From Saccharopolyspora gregorii (GTDB taxonomy: Bacteria; Actinomycetota; Actinomycetes; Mycobacteriales; Pseudonocardiaceae), in the NCBI RefSeq assembly GCF_024734405.1, contig NZ_CP059556.1, positions 868,001 to 932,000 on the forward strand: 64,000 nucleotides of DNA, in the 5' to 3' direction. The notes under the pieces were generated by a model. The model saw only the letters and a program-made list of their open reading frames with translations. It was not told where the DNA came from and ran no database searches. Numbering within the stretch: the stretch's first letter is position 1; each line of letters begins with the position of its first letter. This document shows, in pieces, positions 54,127-63,179 of this stretch. Position numbers and translations under genes: made by a program.

Positions 54127-56523
54127 TTGTCCGCGTTCGTCCTCGTCCACCTGCTGGTGGCTCTGGCGTTGCCGATCGTAGCCCGGCGCAACACCGGGAT
54201 GGCCTTCGCGATCGCCGCCCTGCCACCGGCGGCCGCGCTGACCTGGGTGCTCGCGCGCTCCGGGGCGGTGCTCAGCGGGGACGCCATCGTGGAGGAGGTC
54301 CCGTGGTCGCCGCTGCTGGGCCTGGAGTTCACCTTCCGGTTGGACGCGCTCGCGGTGCTGATGACGCTGCTGGTGTCCGGCATCGGGGTGCTGGTGCTGG
54401 TCTATTCGATCGGGTACTTCCACGCGGGCAGCGGTGACGCCCGGCGTTCCGCACCGCTGCTGCTGACGTTCGCGGGCACCATGTTCGGGCTGATCCTGGC
54501 CGACGACCTGCTCACCGTCTACGTGTTCTGGGAGCTGACGACGGTCTGCTCCTTCCTGCTGGTCGGTCAGGCGGGCATCAGCCGGGAGTCGCGGCGGTCG
54601 GCGCTGCAAGCGCTGATGATCACCACGATGGGCGGGCTGGTGATGCTGCTCGGCTTCGTGGTGCTCGGCGAGGCCGCGGGCACCTACCGCATCTCGGAGA
54701 TCGTCGCGGAGCCGCCCGGCGGCACCCCGCTGGCCGTCGCGGCCTCGCTGATCCTCGTCGGCGCGCTCACCAAGTCGGCCCAGGTGCCCTTCCACAACTG
54801 GCTGCCGACCGCGATGGTCGCGCCCACCCCGATCAGCGCGTACCTGCACGCGGCCTCCATGGTGAAGGCCGGGGTGTTCCTGGTCGCCCGCCTCGGCCCG
54901 GTGTTCGTCGGGGTGCCCGAGTGGTGGCTGCCGACCGTGGTGTTCGGCCTGATCACGATGGTCTTCGGCGGCTGGCGGGCGCTGCACGAGACGGACCTGA
55001 AGAAGCTGCTCGCCTACGGCACCGTCAGCCAGCTCGGGTTCCTGATGGTGCTCGTCGGGCAGGGCACCTACGCGGCCGCGCTGGCCGGGGCGGCGATGCT
55101 GCTGGCGCACGGCATGTTCAAAGCGACCCTGTTCCTCGTCGTCGGCATCGTCGACCACCAGACCGGCACCCGGGACGTGCGGGAGCTGTCCGGGCTCGGG
55201 CGGCGGATGCCCGCGCTGGCCACGATCGCCGCGCTGGCGGTGGCGTCGATGGCGGGCCTGCCGCCGATGCTGGGCTTCCTCGGCAAGGAGGCCGCGTTCG
55301 GCGCGTTCCTGGAGGAGGGCGGCGGCACCGGGTTGCTCATCGACTTCGTGCTGCTGCTCGGCTCGGTGTTCACCGTGGCCTACAGCGCGCGGATGCTGTG
55401 GGGCGCGTTCGCCCGCAAACCGGGCGTGGCCCCCACCGGGGGCAAGCAGCCCGGGGCGGTGCTGCTGGTGCCCGCCGCGATCCCCGCGTTCGCCGGGGTC
55501 GTGCTCGGCATCGGGTATCCGCTGACCGACGAGCTCGCCGGTTCCTACGCCGCCGTGTACGGCGCCGGGGTCGACCCGCTGCACCTGGAGCTGTGGCACG
55601 GCTTCGAACTGCCGCTGCTGTTCTCGGTGGTCGCGGTCGCCGCTGGGTTGTGGGTGCACGCGATGCGCGTCCCGCTCACCGCGCTGCGCCGCAGGCTGCC
55701 GAAGCCGCTCGACGCGCAGCGCGGCTACGAGCGGATCATGGCCCTGCTGGAGCGCACCGCCGTCGGCGTCACCGGCCGCACCCAGGTCGGTTCGCTGCCG
55801 ACCTACCTGGCGATCATCCTGCTCACGGTGGTCGCCGTCCCCGGATCGGTGCTGGTCTACCACGCGCACGTGCCCGCGGACATGGCGCTGCACCACAACC
55901 TGCTGCAGATCCCGCTGGCGATCCTGGTGATCATCGCGGCGATCGCGGTGGTGCGGGCGAAGCGGCGGCTCACCGCGGTGCTGCTCGTCGGCGTGATCGG
56001 CTACGGCATCGGCGGCCTGTTCATCGTGGACGGCGGGCCGGACGTGGCGCTCGCCCAGTTCCTGGTCGAGACGCTGACCATGGTCGCGTTCGTGTTCGTG
56101 CTGCGGCGGCTGCCCGCGCGGTTCACCAAGGGCGACGCGGCGCGGTCGCTGCGCTGGCCGAAGCTGGCGCTGTCGGTGGCGGGCGGGGTGGTCATCGCGC
56201 TCGGCGCGGTGCTGTTCAGCGCGGCGCGGCAGCAACCGCCGGCGGTCAGCGCCGACTTCATCGCGCAGTCCGAGGAAGGCGCCGGGGCCACCAACATCGT
56301 CAACGCGATCCTCGTCGACTTCCGCGCGTTCGACACCGTCGGCGAGATCTCCGTGCTCGCCGTCGCCGCGACCGGTGTCGCCAGCCTCGTGCTGGCCTCC
56401 CGGTTCGACCGCAGGCGCCGCAGCTCGCGCGGCGCGCAGGCGACGGCTCCCGCGGAACGCCCCGGAGTCGTGCTCAGCGGGAACGGGAACGGGCGGCGCC
56501 AGGAGGAGGAGGAGCAGTCATGA
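54127..56523 (+). CDS. mnhA: Mrp Na+/H+ antiporter subunit A
   Basis: A 798-residue polytopic protein homologous to NuoL, with a C-terminal MrpA-specific extension. It forms part of a multi-subunit Na+(K+)/H+ antiporter for pH and salt homeostasis. Seen are FWELTTVCSFLLVG, ALTKSAQVPFHNWLPTAMVAPTPISAYLHAASMVKAGVFL (proton-channel Lys and His) and a C-terminal DGGPDVALAQFLVETLTMVAFVFVLR. The start is a TTG at 54127 placed 3 nt after GAGGAGGTG; ATG/GTG options upstream have no ribosome site. The stop overlaps mnhB (ATGA). Confidence 0.93.
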   Translation: MSAFVLVHLLVALALPIVARRNTGMAFAIAALPPAAALTWVLARSGAVLSGDAIVEEVPWSPLLGLEFTFRLDALAVLMTLLVSGIGVLVLVYSIGYFHAGSGDARRSAPLLLTFAGTMFGLILADDLLTVYVFWELTTVCSFLLVGQAGISRESRRSALQALMITTMGGLVMLLGFVVLGEAAGTYRISEIVAEPPGGTPLAVAASLILVGALTKSAQVPFHNWLPTAMVAPTPISAYLHAASMVKAGVFLVARLGPVFVGVPEWWLPTVVFGLITMVFGGWRALHETDLKKLLAYGTVSQLGFLMVLVGQGTYAAALAGAAMLLAHGMFKATLFLVVGIVDHQTGTRDVRELSGLGRRMPALATIAALAVASMAGLPPMLGFLGKEAAFGAFLEEGGGTGLLIDFVLLLGSVFTVAYSARMLWGAFARKPGVAPTGGKQPGAVLLVPAAIPAFAGVVLGIGYPLTDELAGSYAAVYGAGVDPLHLELWHGFELPLLFSVVAVAAGLWVHAMRVPLTALRRRLPKPLDAQRGYERIMALLERTAVGVTGRTQVGSLPTYLAIILLTVVAVPGSVLVYHAHVPADMALHHNLLQIPLAILVIIAAIAVVRAKRRLTAVLLVGVIGYGIGGLFIVDGGPDVALAQFLVETLTMVAFVFVLRRLPARFTKGDAARSLRWPKLALSVAGGVVIALGAVLFSAARQQPPAVSADFIAQSEEGAGATNIVNAILVDFRAFDTVGEISVLAVAATGVASLVLASRFDRRRRSSRGAQATAPAERPGVVLSGNGNGRRQEEEEQS

Positions 56524-57089
56524 CCGACCCCAGGATCACCGCCCCCCGCAACGGGGAACGCCCCGGCGTGCCGTGGACCGGGTGGGACGCCCCGCGGGAG
56601 CGCTGGCTGCTGTCCGGCTTCCCCCGCGACGGCCGGGAACGGGCCGTGCTGCTCGAACTCGCCGCCCGCATCGTGTTCCCGACCGTGCTGGTGCTGTCGA
56701 TCTACCTGCTGTTCGCCGGGCACGACCGGGCGGGCGGCGGCTTCAGCGGCGGCCTCGTGGCCGGGCAGGCGTTCGCGCTGCGCTACCTCGCGGGCGGCCG
56801 GATGGACGACAGCGCGATCATCTCGCTGCGGCCTCCCGTGCTGATCGGGCTCGGGCTCACCATCGCCACCCTCACCGGGTTCCTGCCGCTGGTGTTCGGG
56901 CAGGAACTGCTGGAGAGCGCCATCTTCAAGATCTCCGTCCCGCTGCTGGGCCAGATCAAGTTCGTCTCCAGCATCCTGCTCGACATCGGCGTCTACCTGC
57001 TGATCATCGGCGTGGTGCTGGACCTGCTGCGCACGCTCGGCTCCGGAGTGGAGGCCGACGCGGCCGCGGCGGAGAGGGGACAGGCATGA
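56520..57089 (+). CDS. mnhB: Mrp antiporter subunit B
   Basis: A 189-residue membrane subunit with a 45-residue hydrophilic N-terminus. It then has the MnhB core: LAARIVFPTVLVLSIYLLFAGHDRAGGGFSGGLVAGQAFALRYLAGG, PVLIGLGLTIATLTGFLPLVFG, and KFVSSILLDIGVYLLIIGVVLDLLRTLG. It overlaps both mnhA and mnhC by 4 nt (ATGA). Confidence 0.93.
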   Translation: MTDPRITAPRNGERPGVPWTGWDAPRERWLLSGFPRDGRERAVLLELAARIVFPTVLVLSIYLLFAGHDRAGGGFSGGLVAGQAFALRYLAGGRMDDSAIISLRPPVLIGLGLTIATLTGFLPLVFGQELLESAIFKISVPLLGQIKFVSSILLDIGVYLLIIGVVLDLLRTLGSGVEADAAAAERGQA

Positions 57090-57520
57090 CCGCGAACCTC
57101 ACCGTGAACCTCACCATGGCCGTGGTGCTGGCCGCGCTGTACTCCGCGGGGTTCTACCTGCTCATGCAGCGCTCGCTGATGCGCATCCTGATCGGCACGG
57201 TGATCGTCGGGCACGGCGCCAACCTGCTGCTGCAGCTGGCGGGCGGACCGCCCGGGCGGGCCCCGATCCTCGGCGACGCCGCACCGGAGCAGATGACCGA
57301 TCCGCTGCCGCAGGCGATGGCGCTGACCGCGATCGTGATCACCTTCGCGCTCACCACGTTCCTGCTTGCGCTCGCCTACCGCTCGTGGGTGCTGCTCGGC
57401 CACGACGAGGTCCGCGACGACGTCGAGGACCGCCGGATCCGGCGGCTGGAACGCAGGCTCGCCGAATCCGAGGACGACAAGGCGAACGAAGACGAACTCG
57501 AACGGGAGGCCACCCAGTGA
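57086..57520 (+). CDS. mnhC: Mrp antiporter subunit C
   Basis: A 144-residue NuoK homologue with three helices: MAVVLAALYSAGFYLLMQRSLMRILIGTVIVGHGANLLLQLAGG and ALTAIVITFALTTFLLALAYR. A charged C-terminal tail of about 40 residues follows (RRLERRLAESEDDKANEDELE). The start ATG overlaps mnhB, and the stop overlaps mnhD (GTGA). Confidence 0.93.
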   Translation: MTANLTVNLTMAVVLAALYSAGFYLLMQRSLMRILIGTVIVGHGANLLLQLAGGPPGRAPILGDAAPEQMTDPLPQAMALTAIVITFALTTFLLALAYRSWVLLGHDEVRDDVEDRRIRRLERRLAESEDDKANEDELEREATQ

Positions 57521-59046
57521 CGGTCCTCGTGGCCCTGCCCGTCCTGCTGCCGCTGGCGGCGGCCGGGATGTCCCTCGCACTGGGCCGGTTCGCCGACTTC
57601 CAGCGCATCATCGGGCTGGTCGTGCTCGCCGCGATCATCGCCGACGCGGGATTCCTGCTGTACCTGACCGACCGCACCGGGCCCGTCGTGCTCCAGATCG
57701 GCGGCTGGGCCGCGCCCGCGGGCATCACGCTGATCGCCGACCGGCTCTCGGCGCTGCTGCTGGTCGTCTCGGCAGTGGTGACCTTCGCGGTGCTGATCTA
57801 CTCGATCGGGCAGCGGCTCACCGACTACGGCCGGGAGCGCGCCAGCACCACGTTCCACCCGATGTACCTGGTGCTGTGCGCCGGGGTGTCGCTGGCCTAC
57901 CTCGCGGGCGACCTGTTCAACCTGTTCGTCGCGTTCGAGATCATGCTGTCCTCCTCGTACGTGCTGATCACGCGGCGCACCACGGCCAGCCGGGTGCGCG
58001 CGGGCATGACCTACGTGATCGTCAGCCTCACCTCGTCGCTGCTGTTCATCACCATGATCGCGCTGGTGTACGCGGCCACGGCCACCGTGAACCTCGCCGA
58101 CCTCGGCGGGAAGGTCGCGCTGCTGCCCGAGGGGCTGCAGGTGGCGCTCGGGCTGATGATGGTGATCGTGTTCGGGGTGAAGGCGGCGATGGTGCCGCTG
58201 CACTTCTGGCTGCCGGACAGCTACCCGACCGCGCCCGCCCCGGTCACCGCCGTGTTCGCCGGACTGCTCACCAAGGTCGGCATCTACGCGCTGATCCGCA
58301 CCCAGACGCTGGTGTTCAGCCACGACCGCAGCTGGACGCTGATGCTGGTGATCGCGCTGGTCACCATGCTGGTCGGGGCGCTGGGCGCGCTCGCGCAGAA
58401 CGACCTCAACCGGATGCTGTCGTTCCTGCTGGTCAGCCACATCGGCTACATGCTGTTCGGGCTCGGCGTCTACGACGTCATCGGGCTCACTGGCGTGATC
58501 CTCTACGTGGTGCACCACATCACCGTGCAGGCGACGTTGTTCCTGGTCAGCGGGTTGATAACCCGGCACACCGGCACGGTGGCGCTGAGCCGGATGGGCG
58601 GGCTGGCGAAGGCGGCGCCGATGATCGCGGTGCTGTTCGCGCTGCCCGCGCTGAGCCTCGCCGGGGTGCCGCCGTTCTCCGGGTTCGTCGCGAAGCTGGC
58701 GCTGCTGCAAGCGGGCATCGGCGCCGGGACCTGGTCGGCCTACGCGGTCACCGCCGGGACGATCCTCACCAGCCTGCTCACCCTCTACGCGATGGCGCGG
58801 GTGTGGACCAGGGCGTTCTGGGGGCAGGTCCGCGCGCCCGAAGCCGACCCGGACCCGGACGACGAGCTCGTCGTCGGCACCGGGAACTCGACCCGGCCGA
58901 TGGTCGCGGCCACCGGCGTCCTGGTCACCGCCAGCGTGGTCATCGCCCTGGTCGCCGGGCCGCTGGCCGGGGTCAGCGAGCGCGCCGCGGACGACCTGAT
59001 GCAGGGCACGACCTACCGCGAAGCGGTGCTGGGAGGTGCGCGATGA
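57517..59046 (+). CDS. mnhD: Mrp antiporter subunit D
   Basis: A 509-residue NuoM/N-like antiporter subunit with about 14 helices. LFNLFVAFEIMLSSSYVLI carries the channel Glu, and FGVKAAMVPLHFWLPDSYPTAPAPVTAVFAGLLTKVGIYALIR carries the conserved Lys residues. GLTGVILYVVHHITVQATLFLVSGLI is also conserved. The start is GTG at 57517, overlapping mnhC by 4 nt; the stop overlaps mnhE. Confidence 0.93.
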   Translation: MTVLVALPVLLPLAAAGMSLALGRFADFQRIIGLVVLAAIIADAGFLLYLTDRTGPVVLQIGGWAAPAGITLIADRLSALLLVVSAVVTFAVLIYSIGQRLTDYGRERASTTFHPMYLVLCAGVSLAYLAGDLFNLFVAFEIMLSSSYVLITRRTTASRVRAGMTYVIVSLTSSLLFITMIALVYAATATVNLADLGGKVALLPEGLQVALGLMMVIVFGVKAAMVPLHFWLPDSYPTAPAPVTAVFAGLLTKVGIYALIRTQTLVFSHDRSWTLMLVIALVTMLVGALGALAQNDLNRMLSFLLVSHIGYMLFGLGVYDVIGLTGVILYVVHHITVQATLFLVSGLITRHTGTVALSRMGGLAKAAPMIAVLFALPALSLAGVPPFSGFVAKLALLQAGIGAGTWSAYAVTAGTILTSLLTLYAMARVWTRAFWGQVRAPEADPDPDDELVVGTGNSTRPMVAATGVLVTASVVIALVAGPLAGVSERAADDLMQGTTYREAVLGGAR

Positions 59047-59612
59047 CCACGCCGGCCCGACGGGCGCTGCGCAGGCTGCCGCTGGTGCTGTGGCTGACCG
59101 CGGTGTGGATCCTGCTGTGGGGCACCCTCGACCTGGGCACCCTGGTGTTCGGCCTGCTGGTGGCGCTGCTGGTGACGCTCGTGTTCCCGCTGCCGCCGGT
59201 CACCACGCACATGGTGGTGCGGCCGCTGTCCCTGCTGCGGCTGGTCTGCTACCTCGCGGTCGACCTGGTGGTGTCCACGGTGCGGGTGTCCTGGCAGGCG
59301 GTCCGGTACGGGCCGCGGACCAGGGCGGGCATCGTGCGGGTGACGCTGCTGACCGACTCCGACCACCTCACCGCGATGGTCGCCAACGCGGTCTCGCTGG
59401 CGCCCGGCAAGTTCGTCATGCAGATCGACCGGGCGCACCGCATCTGCTACGTGTACGCGCTCGGCATGCGCGCCGGCGGCGAGGAGCTGGTGCGGCGCGA
59501 GGTGCTGGCGCTGGAGCGCCGCATCGTCCGGGCCGTCGGTTCCGCAGCGGAGCTGGAGCTCGTCGGCCGCATCGAGGACTCCGCCGGGACCGCGGGGAAG
59601 GAGGACGCCTGA
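59043..59612 (+). CDS. mnhE: Mrp antiporter subunit E
   Basis: A 189-residue membrane protein with N-terminal helices (LPLVLWLTAVWILLWGTLDLGTLVFGLLVALLVTLVFPL) and a conserved soluble domain: VTLLTDSDHLTAMVANAVSLAPGKFVMQID then the HRICYVYAL strand. It overlaps mnhD by 4 nt and mnhF by 1 nt (TGATG). Ribosome site GGAGG lies inside the end of mnhD. Confidence 0.92.
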   Translation: MTTPARRALRRLPLVLWLTAVWILLWGTLDLGTLVFGLLVALLVTLVFPLPPVTTHMVVRPLSLLRLVCYLAVDLVVSTVRVSWQAVRYGPRTRAGIVRVTLLTDSDHLTAMVANAVSLAPGKFVMQIDRAHRICYVYALGMRAGGEELVRREVLALERRIVRAVGSAAELELVGRIEDSAGTAGKEDA

Positions 59613-59878
59613 TGGACGTCGTGTTCGTCGTGACCTTCGCGCTGCTGTGCCTGGCGGCGCTGCTGGCGCTGATCCGGATGATCATGGGCTCGTCGACGCT
59701 GGACCGCATCGTGGCGCTGGACGTCATCGTCACGCTGATCGTGGCGGGCACCTGCGTGAGCATGGGCTGGCTGCGGGACGGCTCCAACATCGCGCTGCTG
59801 ACCACGTTCGCGCTGCTGGCGTTCATCGGTTCGACCAGCGCGGCCCGGCTCGTCGAGAAGAAGGAGCCGTACCGGTGA
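59612..59878 (+). CDS. mnhF: Mrp antiporter subunit F
   Basis: An 88-residue three-helix subunit: VVFVVTFALLCLAALLALIRMIMGSSTLDRIVALDVIVTLIVAGTC, then NIALLTTFALLAFIGSTSAARL. The ATG overlaps the mnhE stop and follows GGAGGACGCC. Its stop overlaps the GTG of mnhG. Confidence 0.92.
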   Translation: MDVVFVVTFALLCLAALLALIRMIMGSSTLDRIVALDVIVTLIVAGTCVSMGWLRDGSNIALLTTFALLAFIGSTSAARLVEKKEPYR

Positions 59879-60222
59879 GCGTGCTCGATGTGATCTCCGC
59901 GTGCTGCCTGGTGCTCGGCGCGCTGTCCTGCCTGCTCGGCGCGGTGGGGCTGCTGACCTTCCCGGACGTCACCGCCCGGCTGCAGGCGGCGACGAAGCCG
60001 CAGACCCTCGGGCTGATCCTGGTGCTGATCGGGACCGCGTTGCAGCTGGACTTCCACTACTCGCTGGCGCTGGCGCTGGTCGCGCTGTTCCAGATGCTCA
60101 CCGCCCCGGTGCTGGCGCAGCTGGTGGGGCGCGCGGCGTACCGGGCGGACAGCATCCGGCGGGAGAACCTGGTCGTCGACGAGATGGGCGAGCGCATCGA
60201 GCGCGAACACGACCGGCCTTGA
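59875..60222 (+). CDS. mnhG: Mrp antiporter subunit G
   Basis: A 115-residue last subunit with SVLDVISACCLVLGALSCLLGAVGLLTFPDVTARLQAATKPQTLGLILVLIGTAL and LFQMLTAPVLAQLVGRAAY. GTG at 59875 overlaps the mnhF stop by 4 nt. Every junction in mnhA-G overlaps, so stoichiometric coupled translation from one message is likely. Confidence 0.92.
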   Translation: MSVLDVISACCLVLGALSCLLGAVGLLTFPDVTARLQAATKPQTLGLILVLIGTALQLDFHYSLALALVALFQMLTAPVLAQLVGRAAYRADSIRRENLVVDEMGERIEREHDRP

Positions 60223-60364
60223 TCGACGTGCGTGCGCTGCGGGTACCGTTCCGCCCGGGGAGGTTGCGCGTGCGCGCTGTGTTCTCCCCCACTCCCGGCC
60301 AACGCGGGAGGTCGGTACCGCGTCCACCGGATCGCGGTGCAGCACAGGCAACGAGGGAGCAGTC

Positions 60365-60901
60365 ATGCGCGTCCGACCAGTCGCCGGAGCGTTGATCGCG
60401 GGGCTCTGCCTCGCCGCGTGCGGCGACCCCGCGCCCCCGGCCGCGCAGGAGCCGCCGGCCGTGGTCACGCTGCCGAAGGCGATCTCGCCGCCGCCCGCGG
60501 GCGCGTCCACCAGCGCGACCCCGCCCGCGCCCTCGGTCAGCAGCACCACGACCGCGAGCAGCACGCCGCGGGCCACCAGCACCCCGGACGAGGAACCGAC
60601 CTCCGGCGCCGAGGAGTCGAGCACCGCCCCCGACGGCGGGGACGTCGAGTGCGGGACGTTCACCGACAAGGCCGGGCGCGGCCACCGGCTGTTCGCCGGG
60701 CGCAGCGACGCCGGCGAGGTCCTCAGCTGCGGGGAAGCCGACCGGGTGATGAACAAGTACTTCTCGTTGCCCAAGGACCAGGTCGAGGGCAGCGGCAGGT
60801 TCGCGAACTTCGAGGACTACGGCTGCGCGAGCACCCCGAAGGACCGGGTGCAGGCGCTCTGTTCCAGCTCCGACGGCAAGTCGTCCTACATCACCGCCTG
60901 A
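60365..60901 (+). CDS. Lipoprotein of unknown function
   Basis: A 178-residue exported lipoprotein. The signal peptide (MRVRPVAGALIAGLCLAAC) ends in a lipobox LAAC. A Pro/Ser/Thr-rich linker of about 75 residues leads to a compact C-terminal domain with four cysteines (VECGTFTDKAGRGHRLFAG, GEVLSCGEADRVMNKYFSLP, EDYGCAST, QALCSSSDG), probably two disulfides. I do not recognise the domain. GAGGGAG lies 5-6 nt before the ATG. It follows the Mrp operon by 142 bp and may be transcribed separately. Confidence 0.8.
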   Translation: MRVRPVAGALIAGLCLAACGDPAPPAAQEPPAVVTLPKAISPPPAGASTSATPPAPSVSSTTTASSTPRATSTPDEEPTSGAEESSTAPDGGDVECGTFTDKAGRGHRLFAGRSDAGEVLSCGEADRVMNKYFSLPKDQVEGSGRFANFEDYGCASTPKDRVQALCSSSDGKSSYITA

Positions 60902-61027
60902 CACCGTGTTGCGACGATCCGGGCAACCTGCCGCGCGCAGCGGCGAGCACCGCCCGCACTGTGATCAAATGGCCTGGTGCGGCGGCCCGTCGCCGCGAAG
61001 CGCTGCGTGGAAAGGTGTGGAGTGCTG

Positions 61028-61321
61028 ATGGCACGCATGGGGCGACTGCTCGCGGTCCTGACGCTCGGCGGGGTTCTGCTGTTCTCGCCCGCGGCCGGTG
61101 GTGCCGCGCCGGCCGAAGCCGCCCCGGCGCCCACCGCGGTGGTCGCGCAGGCGGAACCGTCCGCGCCGCCCGGGCCGGACCTCAACGGCGACCGGCAGTC
61201 CGCGGCCGAGGACAAGCAGCGGCTCGTGACCGGTATCGCCGGCATCGTGCTCATCGCCGCGGTGCTGCTGTCGCGCAAGGCGCGCAAGCGCCCGGTCTTC
61301 AGCTTCAAGTGGAAGAACTAG
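61028..61321 (+). CDS. Small exported protein with C-terminal membrane anchor, 97 residues
   Basis: MARMGRLLAVLTLGGVLLFSPAAGGAAPAEA is a signal peptide. A short Ala/Pro-rich and acidic segment (PPGPDLNGDRQSAAEDKQRL) leads to a helix VTGIAGIVLIAAVLLS and the basic tail RKARKRPVFSFKWKN. The layout parallels the 88-residue protein at 11812, although residue identity is low. ATG at 61028 follows TGGAG; the longer frame from 60977 lacks a ribosome site. Function is unknown. Confidence 0.72.
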   Translation: MARMGRLLAVLTLGGVLLFSPAAGGAAPAEAAPAPTAVVAQAEPSAPPGPDLNGDRQSAAEDKQRLVTGIAGIVLIAAVLLSRKARKRPVFSFKWKN

Positions 61322-61886
61322 GGATTTCCCTCGCCGAACAGACCGGGAAAAAAGGCAACGCGGTCGGTTTTCGGCATTCTTTTCGAAGATTTCGCGCTAT
61401 GGCCTAGACCTGGCGGGCTAACCTGTGGGATTTTCACAACTGCACGGGTTGTGCGCGCCGCTCCGGGCGTGCCGCGCGCTCCCGGCGGGACGGTTCGACA
61501 CTTGGGGTTCGCGCCCCTCGCAGACGTGGGCCGGCACCGGGAAGCCCCCCGACCGGTGCCGGCCCACACCCTACTCACCGCCCCTTCGCGGAACGTCCGC
61601 CGCGGCCGCGTGCCGAATGCCCGCCGCGCAATCCGCTCGCCCCGAGTTCCCGCTGGGTACGGCCCGCGGAATTGCGGTGCGGAAGCGCTCGCCGATGCGG
61701 TTCCGCTCGTTTCCGCCGGGCTCGCGGACCGGGAACTCGCCGAATTCCGCCGGGGAAGTTGAAGGTGAAACTTCTACTCCTCGGCTGATCACACGGCACC
61801 GCTGAGCGCAATCCGCCGACCGGCTGGCGGTCCGGGGCTCCGACTCCGGGTTCCACCGCGATCCGGTCGTGCAGGATGGTCGGCAC
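61322..61886. other. Intergenic region with AT-richer patch and hairpin, no gene
   Basis: These 565 bp separate the small exported protein from amiB. Bases 61345-61400 are unusually AT-rich for this genome (GAAAAAAGGC, GGTTTTCGGCATTCTTTTCGAAG). Open frames in 61450-61800 have no family resemblance and no ribosome sites. The hairpin at 61526-61567 is listed separately. Confidence 0.5.
61526..61567 (+). terminator. Long hairpin upstream of amiB
   Basis: GTGGGCCGGCACCGG (61526-61540) pairs perfectly with CCGGTGCCGGCCCAC (61553-61567), 15 bp with a 12-nt loop. It lies 205 bp after the small exported protein gene and 319 bp before amiB, so it may end the upstream transcript or isolate amiB. Confidence 0.65.
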
Positions 61887-63179
61887 ATGAACCACGACAC
61901 CGCAGCCCGCGACACCGCGCTCCGCTCCGAAACCCGCGCCACCTGCCGGGAGATCGTCCGACGCCACGAGCGCGCACTCGTCGAGCTCGCCCGCGGGCTG
62001 CACGCCGAACCCGAGACCGCCTTCGCCGAGCACCGCAGCGCCGCGAAGGTGCGCGAGCTGCTCGCCGCGCACGGGTTCGAGGTGGCCGCGCCCGTCGCCG
62101 GGCTCGACACCGCCTTCACCGCGGACCGCGGCACCGGCGACCTCGTCGTCGGCATCTGCGCCGAGTACGACGCGCTGCCCGAGATCGGGCACGCCTGCGG
62201 GCACAACATCATCGCCGCGGCGGCCGCGGGCGCCGCGCTCGCCCTCGCCGAGGTCGCCGACGAGCTCGGCATCACCGTCCGCGTCATCGGCACCCCCGCC
62301 GAAGAACTCGGCGGCGGCAAGGTGCTCATGCTCGAACGCGGCGTGTTCGACGGGCTCGCGATGGCGATGATGGTCCACCCCGGGCCGGAGGAGATCTGCG
62401 CGCCGCGCTCGCTGGCCATCAACGACCTGGAAGTGCGCTACACCGGCCGCGCCGCGCACGCGGCCGCCGCCCCCGAGCTCGGCGTCAACGCCGCCGACGC
62501 GCTCACCGTCGCGCAGGTCGCGATCGGGCTGCTGCGCCAGCACCTCGAACCGGGGCAGATGGTGCACGGTATCGTCACCTCGGGCGGCGCCGCTCCGAAC
62601 GTCGTTCCCGCCCGCACCGCGGCGATGTACAACCTGCGCGCCGCCGAATCGGCTTCCTTGGAGCGCCTGGAGAACCGCATCCGGGCCTGCTTCGAGGCGG
62701 GCGCGACCGCGACCGGCTGCACCTCCGAGGTCGTGCAGATCTCGCCGGTGTACGCCGAACTGTCCTGCGACGACGAGCTCTCCGAGGCCTACCGCGCGGC
62801 GATCACCGAGCTCGGCAGGGCACCTGTGCCGCGCGCCGAGCAGACCGACCAGGTCATCGGCAGCACCGACATGGGCAACGTCTCGCAGCTGCTGCCCGCG
62901 ATCCACCCGATGATCGCGCTGGACTGCGGCGACGCGGTGACCCACCAGGTGGAGTTCGCCGCCGCCTGCGCCTCGCCCTCCGCCGACCGCGCGGTGCTCG
63001 ACGGAGCGGTGGCGATGGCGTGGACGGCGATCGCGGCGGCCACCGACCCCGGCCTGAGATCGCGGCTCGCGACCTCGGCCGAAGACCGCCCGGGGCGGAC
63101 CGGGAAGCACAACTCGGCCGGGCAGGGGGACGCCCCCGGCCCGGTGCGACGGCAACACACGTCGGGAGGCGTGGCGTGA
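61887..63179 (+). CDS. amiB: M20 family amidohydrolase (AmiB type)
   Basis: A 430-residue M20D metallopeptidase or amidohydrolase. Metal-binding motifs are ICAEYDALPEIGHACGHNIIAAAA (HACGHN), GTPAEELGGGKVLM (catalytic Glu-Glu) and MMVHPGP. The dimerisation domain has YTGRAAHAAAAPELGVNAADAL, and IGSTDMGNVSQLLPAIHPMIAL is the last metal region. M. tuberculosis AmiA1/AmiB1 are encoded as a pair by deoD, as here. Substrates of this branch are amides such as N-acyl amino acids or aminobenzoyl-glutamate; the actual one is unknown. ATG at 61887 is chosen over GTG at 61869. Confidence 0.9.
   Translation: MNHDTAARDTALRSETRATCREIVRRHERALVELARGLHAEPETAFAEHRSAAKVRELLAAHGFEVAAPVAGLDTAFTADRGTGDLVVGICAEYDALPEIGHACGHNIIAAAAAGAALALAEVADELGITVRVIGTPAEELGGGKVLMLERGVFDGLAMAMMVHPGPEEICAPRSLAINDLEVRYTGRAAHAAAAPELGVNAADALTVAQVAIGLLRQHLEPGQMVHGIVTSGGAAPNVVPARTAAMYNLRAAESASLERLENRIRACFEAGATATGCTSEVVQISPVYAELSCDDELSEAYRAAITELGRAPVPRAEQTDQVIGSTDMGNVSQLLPAIHPMIALDCGDAVTHQVEFAAACASPSADRAVLDGAVAMAWTAIAAATDPGLRSRLATSAEDRPGRTGKHNSAGQGDAPGPVRRQHTSGGVA

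Noticed and set aside
61450-61805. Open frames of 100-126 residues in the gap before amiB
   Set aside because: They overlap one another in several frames, include a hairpin, and resemble no protein family.
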